NCBI GenBank assembly: GCA_002355935.1
Contig: AP017895.1
Coordinates: 434,001 to 498,000 of the forward strand
Length of the DNA stretch: 64,000 nucleotides
Origin: Rothia aeria
GTDB lineage: Bacteria > Actinomycetota > Actinomycetes > Actinomycetales > Micrococcaceae
Direction: 5' to 3'
Shown here: positions 21,967-30,429 of the stretch, piece by piece
Layout of the letters: the number at the start of each line of letters is the position of its first letter
How positions within the stretch are numbered: position 1 is the stretch's first letter
Notes under the pieces: generated by a model
What the model was told of the DNA's origin: nothing
What the model saw: the letters and a program-made list of their open reading frames with translations, nothing else
Databases searched by the model: none
Program-made: the position numbers and the translations under genes

Positions 21967-22005
21967 ACGGGGTGAACTGAGAGTACTGAATATAGCGGCT
22001 CTTCT

Positions 22006-22046
22006 GGGTGCTCCCGCCGTGGAGAAAATCAGCGGCGGGAGCACCC
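22006..22046 (+). terminator. Terminator of the rhomboid gene
   Basis: Perfect 14-bp GC-rich stem, arms 22006-22019 and 22033-22046. No long T-run follows. Confidence 0.8.
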
Positions 22047-22077
22047 GAAAACCCTTTAAACACGCGGCAGAACCTAT

Positions 22078-22230
22078 CTATCCACAGATGTTATCCACAC
22101 TGTGAATAACTACAATGATGTAATTCCATCGGTGGTAGTACCCCATTATGGCCTGTGGATAAAAGGCTTAATCATCTCGAAATTACAGACATGTAGGGTT
22201 TTCCCCATGTTTATCCCCACCTGTGGAAAA
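22078..22230. other. DnaA-box cluster between convergent genes
   Basis: Box-like 9-mers: 22078-22086 CTATCCACA, 22091-22099 TTATCCACA (perfect), 22101-22109 TGTGAATAA, 22154-22162 TGTGGATAA (perfect), 22211-22219 TTATCCCCA and 22222-22230 TGTGGAAAA. The site lies between the stops of two convergent genes, so it is not a promoter. It resembles a titration or reactivation locus about 16 kb from oriC. The terminator hairpins of both genes flank it. Confidence 0.65.
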
Positions 22231-22269
22231 CTTAAGTCCCAGGGTGTGCAATGCATTATCTGTAATTAC

Positions 22270-22305
22270 AAAAAATGGGTGCAGTCCGAACAACGAACTG
22301 CACCC
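22270..22305 (-). terminator. Rho-independent terminator of the AroE-like gene
   Basis: Perfect 9-bp stem (22277-22285 / 22297-22305) followed on the minus strand by six T. The palindrome TGTAATTACA, also found upstream of dnaN, is at 22261-22270. Confidence 0.88.
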
Positions 22306-22324
22306 AGAGGAATGCCTGTACAGA

Positions 22325-23140
22325 CTAGTTCGCCTGCGCCTCAGCCTGAGCAATGTCATCAGGGCTAAGCGTGACACCCGTATACAGCCGGAACTGTTCA
22401 GCCGCCTGCAGAGCAATTACCTCGCCGCCTGTGATAACCTCACGACCGGCAGCGCGAGCGGCACGAATCAGCGGGGTTTCCACAGGCATCGCCACAACAT
22501 CGAATACCACCGATGCCGCCTCAATCGTGGGTTGCGGGTACGCCAGCTGTTCGCTCTCGGCACCGCCAGACATACCGATCGGGGTAACATTCACAATCAC
22601 CGGGGCGGTAAGATCGCCGGGTTCAGGCGCCCACGCATACCCGTACCGGTGTGCAAGCGCCGTGCCCGCAGCCTCATTGCGGGCGATAATAGTGCCTGCC
22701 CGGAACCCAGCATCATAGAAGGCACCCGCAACGGCTGCCGCCATGCCGCCCGAACCGCGCAGAAGAAACGGCAGCTTAGGATCAACAGCATGTGACTTCA
22801 GCAAGGAAGCTACCGCAATCACATCGGTATTGTAGGCGTGCAGGTACCCATCCGTATTGACGATAGTATTAACCGCCCCAATGACCTGCGCCGAATGATC
22901 GACCTCGTCCATGAGCGGAATAACCGCCTGTTTGAAGGGCATAGAAATGGAGCACCCGCGAATACCCAGGGCGCGCACACCCGCGATAGCACCCTCAATA
23001 TCCGTGGTTGTCATCGCCTTATACAGGTAATCAAGGCCGTGTTTCTCATACAGGTAATTGTGGAACTTGATGCCGTGGTTTGACGGTCGCCCCGACAGGG
23101 AAATGCAGACGGTCGTGTTCTTATTTAAAGCCGGACGCAC
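22325..23140 (-). CDS. Shikimate 5-dehydrogenase-like protein (AroE/YdiB family)
   Basis: 271 aa from GTG 23140, chosen because AAGGAGG lies five bases upstream. The family reduces 3-dehydroshikimate with NADPH in aromatic synthesis. Visible: substrate site SLSGRPSNHGIKFHN, GCSISMPFKQAVIPLMDEV (catalytic Lys), GAVNTIVNTDGYLHAYNTD, then a Rossmann motif GSGGMAAAVAGAF and VNVTPIGMSGG. The NADPH glycine motif reads GSGGMA rather than the canonical GAGGA. It is a close paralogue type rather than necessarily the biosynthetic AroE. Confidence 0.85.
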   Translation of the reverse strand: MRPALNKNTTVCISLSGRPSNHGIKFHNYLYEKHGLDYLYKAMTTTDIEGAIAGVRALGIRGCSISMPFKQAVIPLMDEVDHSAQVIGAVNTIVNTDGYLHAYNTDVIAVASLLKSHAVDPKLPFLLRGSGGMAAAVAGAFYDAGFRAGTIIARNEAAGTALAHRYGYAWAPEPGDLTAPVIVNVTPIGMSGGAESEQLAYPQPTIEAASVVFDVVAMPVETPLIRAARAAGREVITGGEVIALQAAEQFRLYTGVTLSPDDIAQAEAQAN

Positions 23141-23183
23141 CGGAGCCTCCTTGTAAATGGCGGGCCAAAGGGTGGCTACGTGG

Positions 23184-23501
23184 CTACTGCACAGCCCCTT
23201 CCATGGCATTCCTAATCAGCTGAGCCGCCTGATTACGGGACTTCACATCGGCCACCACAAAGTGCACATCCCCCGTGTCAAGGGTAGGTACGACGGCGTT
23301 ACCGTTGTTGAGGCTTTTCACATGCTCCTCAGCCTGAGGATCCTCCCAAATATTCACCCACGTGGCGTGATCGCCCAGCTCGCCCAGCTTAGAATCAAGA
23401 CGCTCACAGAACGGGCACCCGGGGCGCCAATAAATCACCACACCACCATCGGCCATAACCTGCCGTGCCTGCTCCTGGGTGGACTGCTGACGTTCAAGCA
23501 T
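23184..23501 (-). CDS. Glutaredoxin/mycoredoxin-like protein
   Basis: 105 aa. The thioredoxin-fold N-terminus has VVIYWRPGCPFCERL with a CPFC redox motif, followed by NAVVPTLDTGD (cis-proline). CPxC proteins of this size in actinobacteria act as mycoredoxins, reducing mixed disulfides with mycothiol; that the partner here is mycothiol is an inference. GAGGAG lies upstream of the ATG. It lies 43 bp upstream of the AroE-like gene on the same strand. Confidence 0.85.
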   Translation of the reverse strand: MLERQQSTQEQARQVMADGGVVIYWRPGCPFCERLDSKLGELGDHATWVNIWEDPQAEEHVKSLNNGNAVVPTLDTGDVHFVVADVKSRNQAAQLIRNAMEGAVQ

Positions 23502-23588
23502 TAAAGTTGCTCCTCAAAAATAGTTCTCAAAACCGGTGAAGCCACCATTGTGACCCTCCCATCCGTACCGCACGGACCAACATAGAAA

Positions 23589-23622
23589 ACACGGGGCGAA
23601 ACCTAAAAATTCCGCCCCGTGT
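23589..23622 (-). terminator. Terminator of the MT0933-like gene
   Basis: Perfect 10-bp stem ACACGGGGCG / CGCCCCGTGT (23589-23598 and 23613-23622), then TTTTC on the minus strand. Confidence 0.88.
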
Positions 23623-23634
23623 CCCCAATACAGT

Positions 23635-23799
23635 TTACTTACCGAACTTATCGGTCAGCTTCTGCACGTTCTCGTTCACAGCCTCGCTAGCCTTATCGAC
23701 GTGCTCATCGGTGACAACTTCCTTGCCAGCCTTATCGTTCACAACGTCCTTGGCCTTATCCAGGCCCTGATCAACGGTGCCCTTAATATCAAAGCCCAT
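23635..23799 (-). CDS. Small helical protein resembling MT0933/Rv0909-type antitoxins
   Basis: 54 aa, starting MGFDIKGTVDQGLDKAKDVV, highly charged, helical, with repeated DKA elements. AAGGAG lies upstream of the ATG. The sequence resembles the small MT0933-antitoxin family of actinobacteria; the resemblance is by pattern only. No toxin partner is adjacent, so it could simply be a stress-type helical protein. Confidence 0.7.
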   Translation of the reverse strand: MGFDIKGTVDQGLDKAKDVVNDKAGKEVVTDEHVDKASEAVNENVQKLTDKFGK

Positions 23800-23910
23800 C
23801 GTGAGGCTCCTTTCTGTGCGGTGCCGCCCCTCGGTGTGAGGACGGTGCGGTACATAAGTACCGTGGATTATTCTACCTTCTCAGCTACCGAAAATCTTCA
23901 GCGCAGTGCT

Positions 23911-25386
23911 TTAGCCCGCTAACGGGTACAACACCCGTGCAGGCTGGCGGCTAACCCCCGCAGGAACAGCCTTTGAGAGTATCCCCTCACGCCCTAACGC
24001 GCTGCTGTGCTCAGGCCAGTCATGATCCGCCGCGAAACCAGCCACCATCGGCAAAAAACGCGGCTCGGCGAACCCATGCTCAGCATACGCCTGCGCGACC
24101 GCCTGGGCCGCCTCCCCCAGCCGGTCGGTAGGTATTAAAGCCATCACCGCTCCCCCAAAACCACCGCCGACAATGCGTGCACCAAGCGCCCCATGTGCCA
24201 GGCACGCATCCACCGCCACATCAATCTGCGGACGCGAAACCCGCAGCTCATCACGCATCGATACAAAAGACTCCGTGAAAATACGGCCCGCCTCACCAAA
24301 AGCCGCCGCACCCAGAGAATCCGCATTTTTCAGCAGGTAACTAGCCCGCCCCACAAGGGCCATATCGTGAAAGGCATGCCGCACCCACCCGCGCGGGAAA
24401 TCAGCTGGGGTGCCGCGCTCCTCAAGCGCCGCCAATGCACGGTTCACCGAAGAATCCACCAGATCCAGGCGCCACTGTTTCGCTGCACGCTCCCCCAGCC
24501 CGGCACACGACAAATCCTGCGGTAGGGCATCCCGCAAAAAACGCAGCCCCAGCGCCTGGGCACACGATTCGGAGGCGGCACGCCGCACCGCGAACCCGCC
24601 GTCAGTCAGTTCGTGCGGGGTTTTCGTATCAATCACCAGAAAGCTCAGCCCATTCTCGGCGGCATTTACCCGCACTGGGTCAATCGAAAAATCACGGAAA
24701 TCCACCACCAGCGCCTGCCCCGGCTTAGACCGCAGCGACGCCGTCTGATCCAAACCCCCAGTATGTGCCCCAGCCACCTTATTCTCGGCGGTAATGCACA
24801 CCTGTGCTAGACGTGCCCGAAGTGCATCATTCCCCGGTGAACGGTCTGAAGGGAGCTCATCAGCCTCCGGGCACCCCGGCCGTAAAGGGCATGAAAGATC
24901 CAGCAGCGCCAGCGCCGTTGAGCACTCCAACGCCGCCGAGGAAGACAGCCCGCCGCCCACCGGCACCCGTGAATTAATCAGCAGGTCAGCACCGAAATCG
25001 GGTGGGAGAACAATATCGCGCCCACCCTCATGGTTCATTGCCCACGCAACCCCCGCCACGTATGTGAACCATCCCTTGAGGTGACCCGGCTGAATATCAC
25101 GCACCACCACGGTTCGTTCATCACCGGGCATCTGTAATGATGAGGCCCGCAGCACGCCGTCACGCCGCAGTGACCCCGCCACATAGGTGCGGTACGGCAA
25201 CGGCATGGGCATGCACGAACCGCCCAGAAAATCAATGTACTCCCCCAGCAGGTTCAGTCGTCCCGGTGCCGACCACACTCCGTCAGGTTCTCTGCCGTAG
25301 GCTTCAATAAATGCCTCACGTACGCGGCGCACCTCCTGAGCGTGAACCGGAAGAGTGTCCCATTGGGGGGCAGCGGTGGTGGTCAT
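23911..25386 (-). CDS. galK: Galactokinase (GHMP kinase family)
   Basis: 491 aa, about 100 longer than most galactokinases. It phosphorylates galactose at C1 in the Leloir pathway. All family motifs are present: SAPGRLNLLGEYIDFLGG (position of the classic GEHTDYN motif), the ATP motif VPVGGGLSSSAALE, catalytic-Asp motif GGLDQTASL, and the third GHMP motif GARIVGGGFGGAVM. The EYID variant retains the Asp but replaces His/Tyr. Extra length comes from an insertion of about 25 residues after the ATP motif and a C-terminal extension. No galT or galE nearby. Confidence 0.9.
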   Translation of the reverse strand: MTTTAAPQWDTLPVHAQEVRRVREAFIEAYGREPDGVWSAPGRLNLLGEYIDFLGGSCMPMPLPYRTYVAGSLRRDGVLRASSLQMPGDERTVVVRDIQPGHLKGWFTYVAGVAWAMNHEGGRDIVLPPDFGADLLINSRVPVGGGLSSSAALECSTALALLDLSCPLRPGCPEADELPSDRSPGNDALRARLAQVCITAENKVAGAHTGGLDQTASLRSKPGQALVVDFRDFSIDPVRVNAAENGLSFLVIDTKTPHELTDGGFAVRRAASESCAQALGLRFLRDALPQDLSCAGLGERAAKQWRLDLVDSSVNRALAALEERGTPADFPRGWVRHAFHDMALVGRASYLLKNADSLGAAAFGEAGRIFTESFVSMRDELRVSRPQIDVAVDACLAHGALGARIVGGGFGGAVMALIPTDRLGEAAQAVAQAYAEHGFAEPRFLPMVAGFAADHDWPEHSSALGREGILSKAVPAGVSRQPARVLYPLAG

Positions 25387-25581
25387 AGAACCTCCGAGAC
25401 GGAACTGAGTAGGAATGTGACTGGGATGTTAAACATTGTAGGAAAACAAATGGTTCTTAGTGGGGCACACGGCACTTCTGCTGCCACCGTAGTGCCGCCC
25501 AACACCCCACCAATATATATTATTTGATGCATACATACTGGTCGGGGTGGTTTTGCAAGGGTAATTAGAGAGATTTAGGAA

Positions 25582-26145
25582 CTATAAGCCAATTATAGAA
25601 TCCACGGCACACTGCATATCCTCTCTGTACCGTTCCAATGCCTCAGAATATGTGTGTGCCCCCTCAGGATCCAGCAGCGGCAGAGTTTGCGCCTCCTCAA
25701 TGAGGCTCAGCACAAGATGAGCTAATAGTCGGGCCTGACGCTGAGCCCGCTCCCCCGAAAAACCCAGCAGGTGCAGATCCGCGCTCAGCACACGCACCAG
25801 AACAACCGAGCCCGGATGCAACGTGAGAGCCAACCGGATCACTTCCGGGCACTCCCGAATAGGGTACAGTACTGAAAACAGGATCTCTCCGCGACGCATA
25901 AGACACGAACGCACCGCATCGGCTGAGCCAGCAGAACATGGAGCGTGTAACTGGTCTGGGGCGTGCGCTAGAATATAGTCGGACAGCAACACCAACAGAT
26001 GCTGCTTCGAGCGCACATGATAGTACAAGGCGCCGGGTGCCACCTGCAGCTCGGAGGCCAATCGGCGCATCGACAAATCCGCCAAACCGTAGGTTGCCAG
26101 CACCTCGTAGGCGGTGTGAAGAATCTTATCGCGCGAAAGAGCCAC
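25582..26145 (-). CDS. TetR-family transcriptional regulator
   Basis: 187 aa if started at GTG 26145 (VALSRDKILHTAYEV); longer starts upstream lack conserved sequence. The DNA-binding helix-turn-helix is LSMRRLASELQVAPGALYYHVRSKQHLLVLL. The ligand domain is typical in length and contains a TetR-C-like C-terminus. Divergent from the Cys-rich gene at 26292, which it may control; the 146-bp gap shows no clear palindrome. A GC-rich hairpin without T-run lies at about 25459-25506 between this gene and galK. Confidence 0.85.
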   Translation of the reverse strand: MALSRDKILHTAYEVLATYGLADLSMRRLASELQVAPGALYYHVRSKQHLLVLLSDYILAHAPDQLHAPCSAGSADAVRSCLMRRGEILFSVLYPIRECPEVIRLALTLHPGSVVLVRVLSADLHLLGFSGERAQRQARLLAHLVLSLIEEAQTLPLLDPEGAHTYSEALERYREDMQCAVDSIIGL

Positions 26146-26291
26146 ACCCAATATTCTACGGGCCCCACACCCGCCGTTGAAGCGAATCATTCGCGCCTGA
26201 AGGTAATATTCGACAAATGAGCGGGAGAATAATCGCCGCTGGTGGCGTAACCCGGTGGGCACACACACTGAACGGGTGTTTAATATTCGGT

Positions 26292-27146
26292 ATGAGCACT
26301 ACATATTCCGAACTTGCCGAACGCATTATGTCCGGGCAAACCCTGAGCCGGGATGAAATACACGAACTAATCGTCACCAGCGACGGGCAAGACTTCGCCC
26401 TTATTGAGGCAGCCTCAGCTATCCGACGCCACGAATTCCGCAATATGATCGCGGTGCATACTGATGATGAAGAACTAGCGGCCGCGCTCGGCACTCGTTC
26501 TATCGCCATAGGCGGCTACGAAACACTGGATTTAAGCGCCGATATTGACTCTGAGGTGCTCGCGGATAAACTGGCGGAGCTCGGCGCGGGCAGCGCCACA
26601 GGTATTACCGTGAAACTCCCCGCTAACGCCGTACCTATGACCCTCATGCGGGTGCTTGCTATTACCCGCATGGCCGCCCCCGATAAAGTTCTTCATCTGC
26701 CCGACGGCTATGAAGAGGCGCTGCGTTCCCTCTCGTCACTGGCTATGCATATTGTTAGTGCCATCACGATTAGTGACGATATTGAGCGTTGGCCCATTAT
26801 TAACGAAACCCTTAAAGCCATCAAACACGGCGGTATTGTGATTGCTGGTGCCAGCGGGCAGGATGCGCTCGCTGGGTACCTGCGGTATCTCTCTGAGCTG
26901 GGGGTGGATTTAATGGGGTACCGTGAGGCCCGCGGTTCCGCGTGCGGCTCTGTCGATGGTGGCGGGTGCTGCGGTGGGCATGATCATGCTGAGTCTTCCG
27001 CCGAGTCTTCTGCGGGTGGTTGTGGCTGCGGCTCTGAAGGATGCGGGTCTTCCGCTCAAGCCTCTGAATCTGTTGAAGAGCCGCAACCTGCTGCGGCTAG
27101 CGCATCGCATGGGTGCGGCTGTGGTTCTGGCGGGTGTGGGGCGTAG
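26292..27146 (+). CDS. BioB-like protein lacking the radical-SAM cysteines, with Cys/Gly-rich tail
   Basis: 284 aa from ATG 26292. The N-terminus (LSRDEIHELIVTSD, then AIRRHEFRNMIAVH) and the later segment (LMRVLAITRMAAPDKVLHLP) resemble the start and the BATS-type end of biotin synthase-like radical SAM enzymes, but no CxxxCxxC cluster motif is present. The last 50 residues are rich in Cys, Gly, His and Ser (GSVDGGGCCGGHDH, GGCGCGSEGCGSS, HGCGCGSGGCG), an obvious candidate metal-binding tail. Divergent from a TetR regulator. The BioB relation is a pattern-based inference; function unknown. Confidence 0.6.
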   Translation: MSTTYSELAERIMSGQTLSRDEIHELIVTSDGQDFALIEAASAIRRHEFRNMIAVHTDDEELAAALGTRSIAIGGYETLDLSADIDSEVLADKLAELGAGSATGITVKLPANAVPMTLMRVLAITRMAAPDKVLHLPDGYEEALRSLSSLAMHIVSAITISDDIERWPIINETLKAIKHGGIVIAGASGQDALAGYLRYLSELGVDLMGYREARGSACGSVDGGGCCGGHDHAESSAESSAGGCGCGSEGCGSSAQASESVEEPQPAAASASHGCGCGSGGCGA

Positions 27147-27281
27147 GGGCAGTATCACACACAATAAATAGCTAAAAATGCATATATTTCCCCTCTGGAT
27201 TAGGTATACTAATTTAGAGGGGAATAGCTATATTTTCAAAAAGCCATTTTTAGTATATTTCTAGCAAGACATATTTAGCTT

Positions 27282-27359
27282 GTGTGTGGGTTTGACTCAA
27301 GCGTGCGAGGCGGCAAAACCTTCCGCTGAACCTCCTGTACGCTTGAGCTAAGCACACAC
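27282..27359 (+). ncRNA. Structured 5' leader of the Na+/H+ antiporter gene
   Basis: Nested pairings: GTGTGTG 27282-27288 with CACACAC 27353-27359, CTCAAGCGT 27296-27304 with ACGCTTGAG 27339-27347, GAGG 27307-27310 with CCTC 27331-27334, and CGG 27311-27313 with CCG 27323-27325. A second hairpin (27190-27222, arms CCCCTCT/AGAGGGG) lies upstream. The leader could be a riboswitch or attenuator; no T-run follows. The class is unknown. Confidence 0.5.
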
Positions 27360-27389
27360 TTTAAACTCAAGGGGTTGATACTCGGGCCG

Positions 27390-29129
27390 ATGCTATATCT
27401 ATCCATCATTGTGCTGATCCTACTCGCCACCGTCATTATGGTGGGCGTTGGTGATCGGCTTAATTTGCCTTGGCCCGTTATGATGACAATCCTCGGAGTG
27501 GGTGCCCTGCTGCTACCTGACAGGCCGCACCTTGAGATTGACTCCGAAATTATTCTTCCGATCTTTCTGCCCCCGCTTCTGTGGGCTATTGGCGTGAAAT
27601 TCTCGTGGGGAACTCTTAAACGCCGCTGGCGTTCGGTGCTTCTGTACTCGGTTTTGCTGACGACTGCCTCCGCCCTTGCTGTCGCCGGCAGCGCCATGTG
27701 GTGGGTTCCCGGGATGACCGTTGCGATGGCCCTGGCTATTGGTGCCGCAATCGCCCCGCCGGATCCGGTTGCTGTTGAGGCTGTAGCCGAGCCTGTTGGC
27801 ATCCCCCGCCGCCTGATTGGCACTCTGCAGACCGAGGGTAGTTTTAACGACGCCATTTCTCTGGTGCTTTTTCACGCGGCAATTCACGCCATTGACCACC
27901 ATGAGAAAGTGGACCCGCTGAAGGTTCTGTGGGATTTCTCCTTTGGTGCTGTGGTTGCTGTTGTGGTTGGCTATATTTTTGGTTGGCTTGGCGGATATGT
28001 GCGGCAGAAGGCTCACGGGACTGTGGCCCGCAGCGCTGTTACTCTCGTTATTCCATTTGGTGTGTACCTGGTTGCTGAAAGCGTGCATGCCTCGGGCGTG
28101 ATTGCCGTTGTGATCGCCGCTGTGCAGTTTACGAGCACCAAGTATCTGGTGGCTCTGGAAGCCGAAGATCGCCTCTCAAATGCATCATTTTGGCAGGTTA
28201 TTGAGCTGCTGCTGACCGGTTTGGCGTTCGGACTTATCGGTCTGCAGGCGAGCGAAATTATTTATCAAGCCGACTCCACCCGGCTGCTGAACCTGTTCTG
28301 CTACGGAACCCTCATTTCTCTGGTTGCTATCGCGGTGCGTCTGCTGTGGTTTGCTGCTGTTTGGATGCTGGGAAACCTGAAGAAAACCCCTGTGCATGAA
28401 GGGGCGCCGGGCACATTCGCTGAGGTTATTGTGATGACCTGGTCGGGGATGCGCGGGCTGGTAACCCTCATTTTGGCTCTTTCTATCCCCACTGTTGCGG
28501 GCACCGAGGAACTTCGTGCCGATTCGATTGTGGTGGTCATTTCGGTGCTGTTCTTCACGATGGTGCTGCCAGGCCTTACCCTGCCGTTCGTGGTGAATGT
28601 TTTGGGTGTTAAGGCGGATCATTCCGAAGATAACGCGGTCCCCGAGCTGTTGGAGCTGGCCCAGCACGCTGCCCTTGAGGTGCTGCAGGAGGAGGCCCGC
28701 GCGGCAAGCCCTGAGACATACCGACGGGTGAAAGATATGTGCACCGCAATCACCCGCCGCGACGACATTATTGAAAACCTGCCGGACGAATATAAGCCGA
28801 AGATGCAGGCGCTGAAGAACAGTCGCGAGGAGTACACGAGGCTGCGCGATGTGGCCATGACTGCCGCCCAGCACGAGGTGCTGTCCGCACAAGACCGGTA
28901 CGACCCGAACGATGTGTACCGCGTGATTCGTAAGCTTGATATCCTCTCGCAGGCCGATACCATCCGCTCCAACAATAATTTTGTGCTCCCGGCGATGCCC
29001 GCCGGTGCGGTCGCTTTGGAACGTTACCGGCTTCTGCGGGAACATTTGGGCACCTCATCCATTCCGTTGGTTGAGAATGCGCCGTCATCACCACTGGTGA
29101 CGAGCGTGGATTCCCGCGAGAAAAACTAG
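27390..29129 (+). CDS. Na+/H+ antiporter, CPA1 (NhaP/NHE-like) family
   Basis: 579 aa. Around twelve hydrophobic segments in the first 420 residues. The ion-binding motifs are GAAIAPPDPVAV and EGSFNDAISLVLF (the ND pair), with further conserved SGMRGLVTLILALSIP. The C-terminal 150 residues form a long helical cytoplasmic domain. It expels Na+ (or K+) in exchange for protons. ATG 27390 is used; a TTG at 27375 is in frame directly behind AAGGGG and could be the start. A folded leader precedes it. Confidence 0.9.
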   Translation: MLYLSIIVLILLATVIMVGVGDRLNLPWPVMMTILGVGALLLPDRPHLEIDSEIILPIFLPPLLWAIGVKFSWGTLKRRWRSVLLYSVLLTTASALAVAGSAMWWVPGMTVAMALAIGAAIAPPDPVAVEAVAEPVGIPRRLIGTLQTEGSFNDAISLVLFHAAIHAIDHHEKVDPLKVLWDFSFGAVVAVVVGYIFGWLGGYVRQKAHGTVARSAVTLVIPFGVYLVAESVHASGVIAVVIAAVQFTSTKYLVALEAEDRLSNASFWQVIELLLTGLAFGLIGLQASEIIYQADSTRLLNLFCYGTLISLVAIAVRLLWFAAVWMLGNLKKTPVHEGAPGTFAEVIVMTWSGMRGLVTLILALSIPTVAGTEELRADSIVVVISVLFFTMVLPGLTLPFVVNVLGVKADHSEDNAVPELLELAQHAALEVLQEEARAASPETYRRVKDMCTAITRRDDIIENLPDEYKPKMQALKNSREEYTRLRDVAMTAAQHEVLSAQDRYDPNDVYRVIRKLDILSQADTIRSNNNFVLPAMPAGAVALERYRLLREHLGTSSIPLVENAPSSPLVTSVDSREKN

Positions 29130-29292
29130 GTGGGGAACCGGCCAGAACCTCCCCGGCGTCTTTTGGGCTACGCCCACGGAAATATTGAGGCGTCAGGGGC
29201 GATTTAAGCATTCAGAATCACATAGAATGAGAGAGTACGGTATGTCACCGAGTACCGTTGTAGCCCCGCTGTGAAGTTTGTGGAAAGTAGAC

Positions 29293-29697
29293 ATGGATTT
29301 TAAGAACCTCTCACCCGCGTACCTTAGCTCACTTGGCGCCGTCTTGGTGAGTGCACTCATGATTGGTTCCGGCGTCTCCTGGATGCTGTGGGTGGGGTGG
29401 CTTCTGCTGTTGCTGGCTGTGGGGCTGAATGTTTTTGCGCACCTGGTGACGGTTTCAAAGATGAAGGGTGAGCCAGCACCCGCGATGCTGACCAACCTTG
29501 AGCAGCGTTTTGAGGCGATGCGGGAGAAAGCCGCCGAACGCAGCGAAGAGCCGATTGAGGGGGAGCCCGATTTTGACGGTGACCCGCTGGATTCGGAAGC
29601 CACGGTTGAGCTGGGCTCTGAGACTCCAAAGAAGAAAAGCGTTTTGCCGTCGAAGATTGAGGATTCTCAGTCGTCGTCCCGCCCCACTGTGCGTTAG
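29293..29697 (+). CDS. Two-TM membrane protein with acidic tail, paralogue 1
   Basis: 134 aa starting MDFKNLSPAYLSSLGAVLVS. Two membrane segments (LSSLGAVLVSALMIGSGVSW and MLWVGWLLLLLAVGLNVFAH) then a cytoplasmic charged, Glu- and Ser-rich tail. It shares the SPAYL start and overall plan with the next gene. GGAAAG lies upstream of the ATG. No family known to me. Confidence 0.7.
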   Translation: MDFKNLSPAYLSSLGAVLVSALMIGSGVSWMLWVGWLLLLLAVGLNVFAHLVTVSKMKGEPAPAMLTNLEQRFEAMREKAAERSEEPIEGEPDFDGDPLDSEATVELGSETPKKKSVLPSKIEDSQSSSRPTVR

Positions 29698-29706
29698 GGG
29701 AGCGGC

Positions 29707-30282
29707 GTGAACACTAGATTCCTGATTTCTCCCGCATATCTGCTCTCTATTGCATTGCTGGTTGCTGGTGCGGTTCTGAGCGGCAGCAGGTATATGCTTA
29801 TCGGCTGGATGCTGTTCCTAGTTGGTGTGTTCCTGAACGCCATGACCCTGGTGATTTTGACAAATCGTGAGCAGCTGCGCCAGATTCGCCAGGCGCACCA
29901 GCATCAGAAGGAGCAGGCAGAGCGTGAGCAAACGGGGGAGAGCCCGCGTGAACCTTCTGCTAAAGAACTTGATGTTGATCCAGAGTCTCAGAAAGAAGAT
30001 GCGGCCGAGCAGGATAATACACCGCAGCAGGGGAGTGAGTCTGAATCTGCATCTGATGTTAGCGCCGTAGCGGATGAGCCGCAGGATACCAACGCCGCGG
30101 ATCATGAAGAGACCTCGCCACAGGAAAGCACTGCTGCGGCACAGGAGCAGGCTGATAGCCCAACTGACCGTGCGGCTGCGGCAGAGCAGAGAACAGCAGG
30201 TAATGCTCAGTCAGCACAGAATATGAGACGGTTAAAGAGCTCCCGCAAATCCCGTAAACCCCGGAAGAAATCGAGACGGTAG
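29707..30282 (+). CDS. Two-TM membrane protein with long acidic low-complexity tail, paralogue 2
   Basis: 191 aa from GTG 29707 (GGGGAG upstream). SPAYLLSIALLVAGAVLSGS and the second segment LIGWMLFLVGVFLNAMTLVI echo paralogue 1. Residues 65-165 are Gln/Glu/Ser/Ala-rich and probably disordered, ending in a basic RKSRKPRKKSRR stretch. Only nine bases separate it from paralogue 1, so the two are one operon and likely interact. Confidence 0.7.
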   Translation: MNTRFLISPAYLLSIALLVAGAVLSGSRYMLIGWMLFLVGVFLNAMTLVILTNREQLRQIRQAHQHQKEQAEREQTGESPREPSAKELDVDPESQKEDAAEQDNTPQQGSESESASDVSAVADEPQDTNAADHEETSPQESTAAAQEQADSPTDRAAAAEQRTAGNAQSAQNMRRLKSSRKSRKPRKKSRR

Positions 30283-30355
30283 CAGGGGGCGGTCAGTAAA
30301 ACCCCTTATCAAAGCACATATATTCTTTGTATTGAATTAAAAATTAAAGAAAGAA

Positions 30356-30397
30356 ACGGTGGGTGAGATGAGCGTGGTTGCTTATTTCACCCACCGT
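30356..30397 (+). terminator. Terminator-like hairpin after the two-TM pair
   Basis: Perfect 11-bp stem ACGGTGGGTGA / TCACCCACCGT (30356-30366 and 30387-30397). Weak T content follows. Confidence 0.7.
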
Positions 30398-30429
30398 TGT
30401 CTGTGTGCTGGCGGCGGCTCTAAAAACTG

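Noticed and set aside
23635-23799. Functional toxin-antitoxin pair
   Set aside because: No toxin gene lies next to the MT0933-like protein; the name is by similarity of pattern only.
28185-29045. 286-codon open frame opposite the antiporter
   Set aside because: Antisense shadow with His/Gln-rich low-quality sequence.
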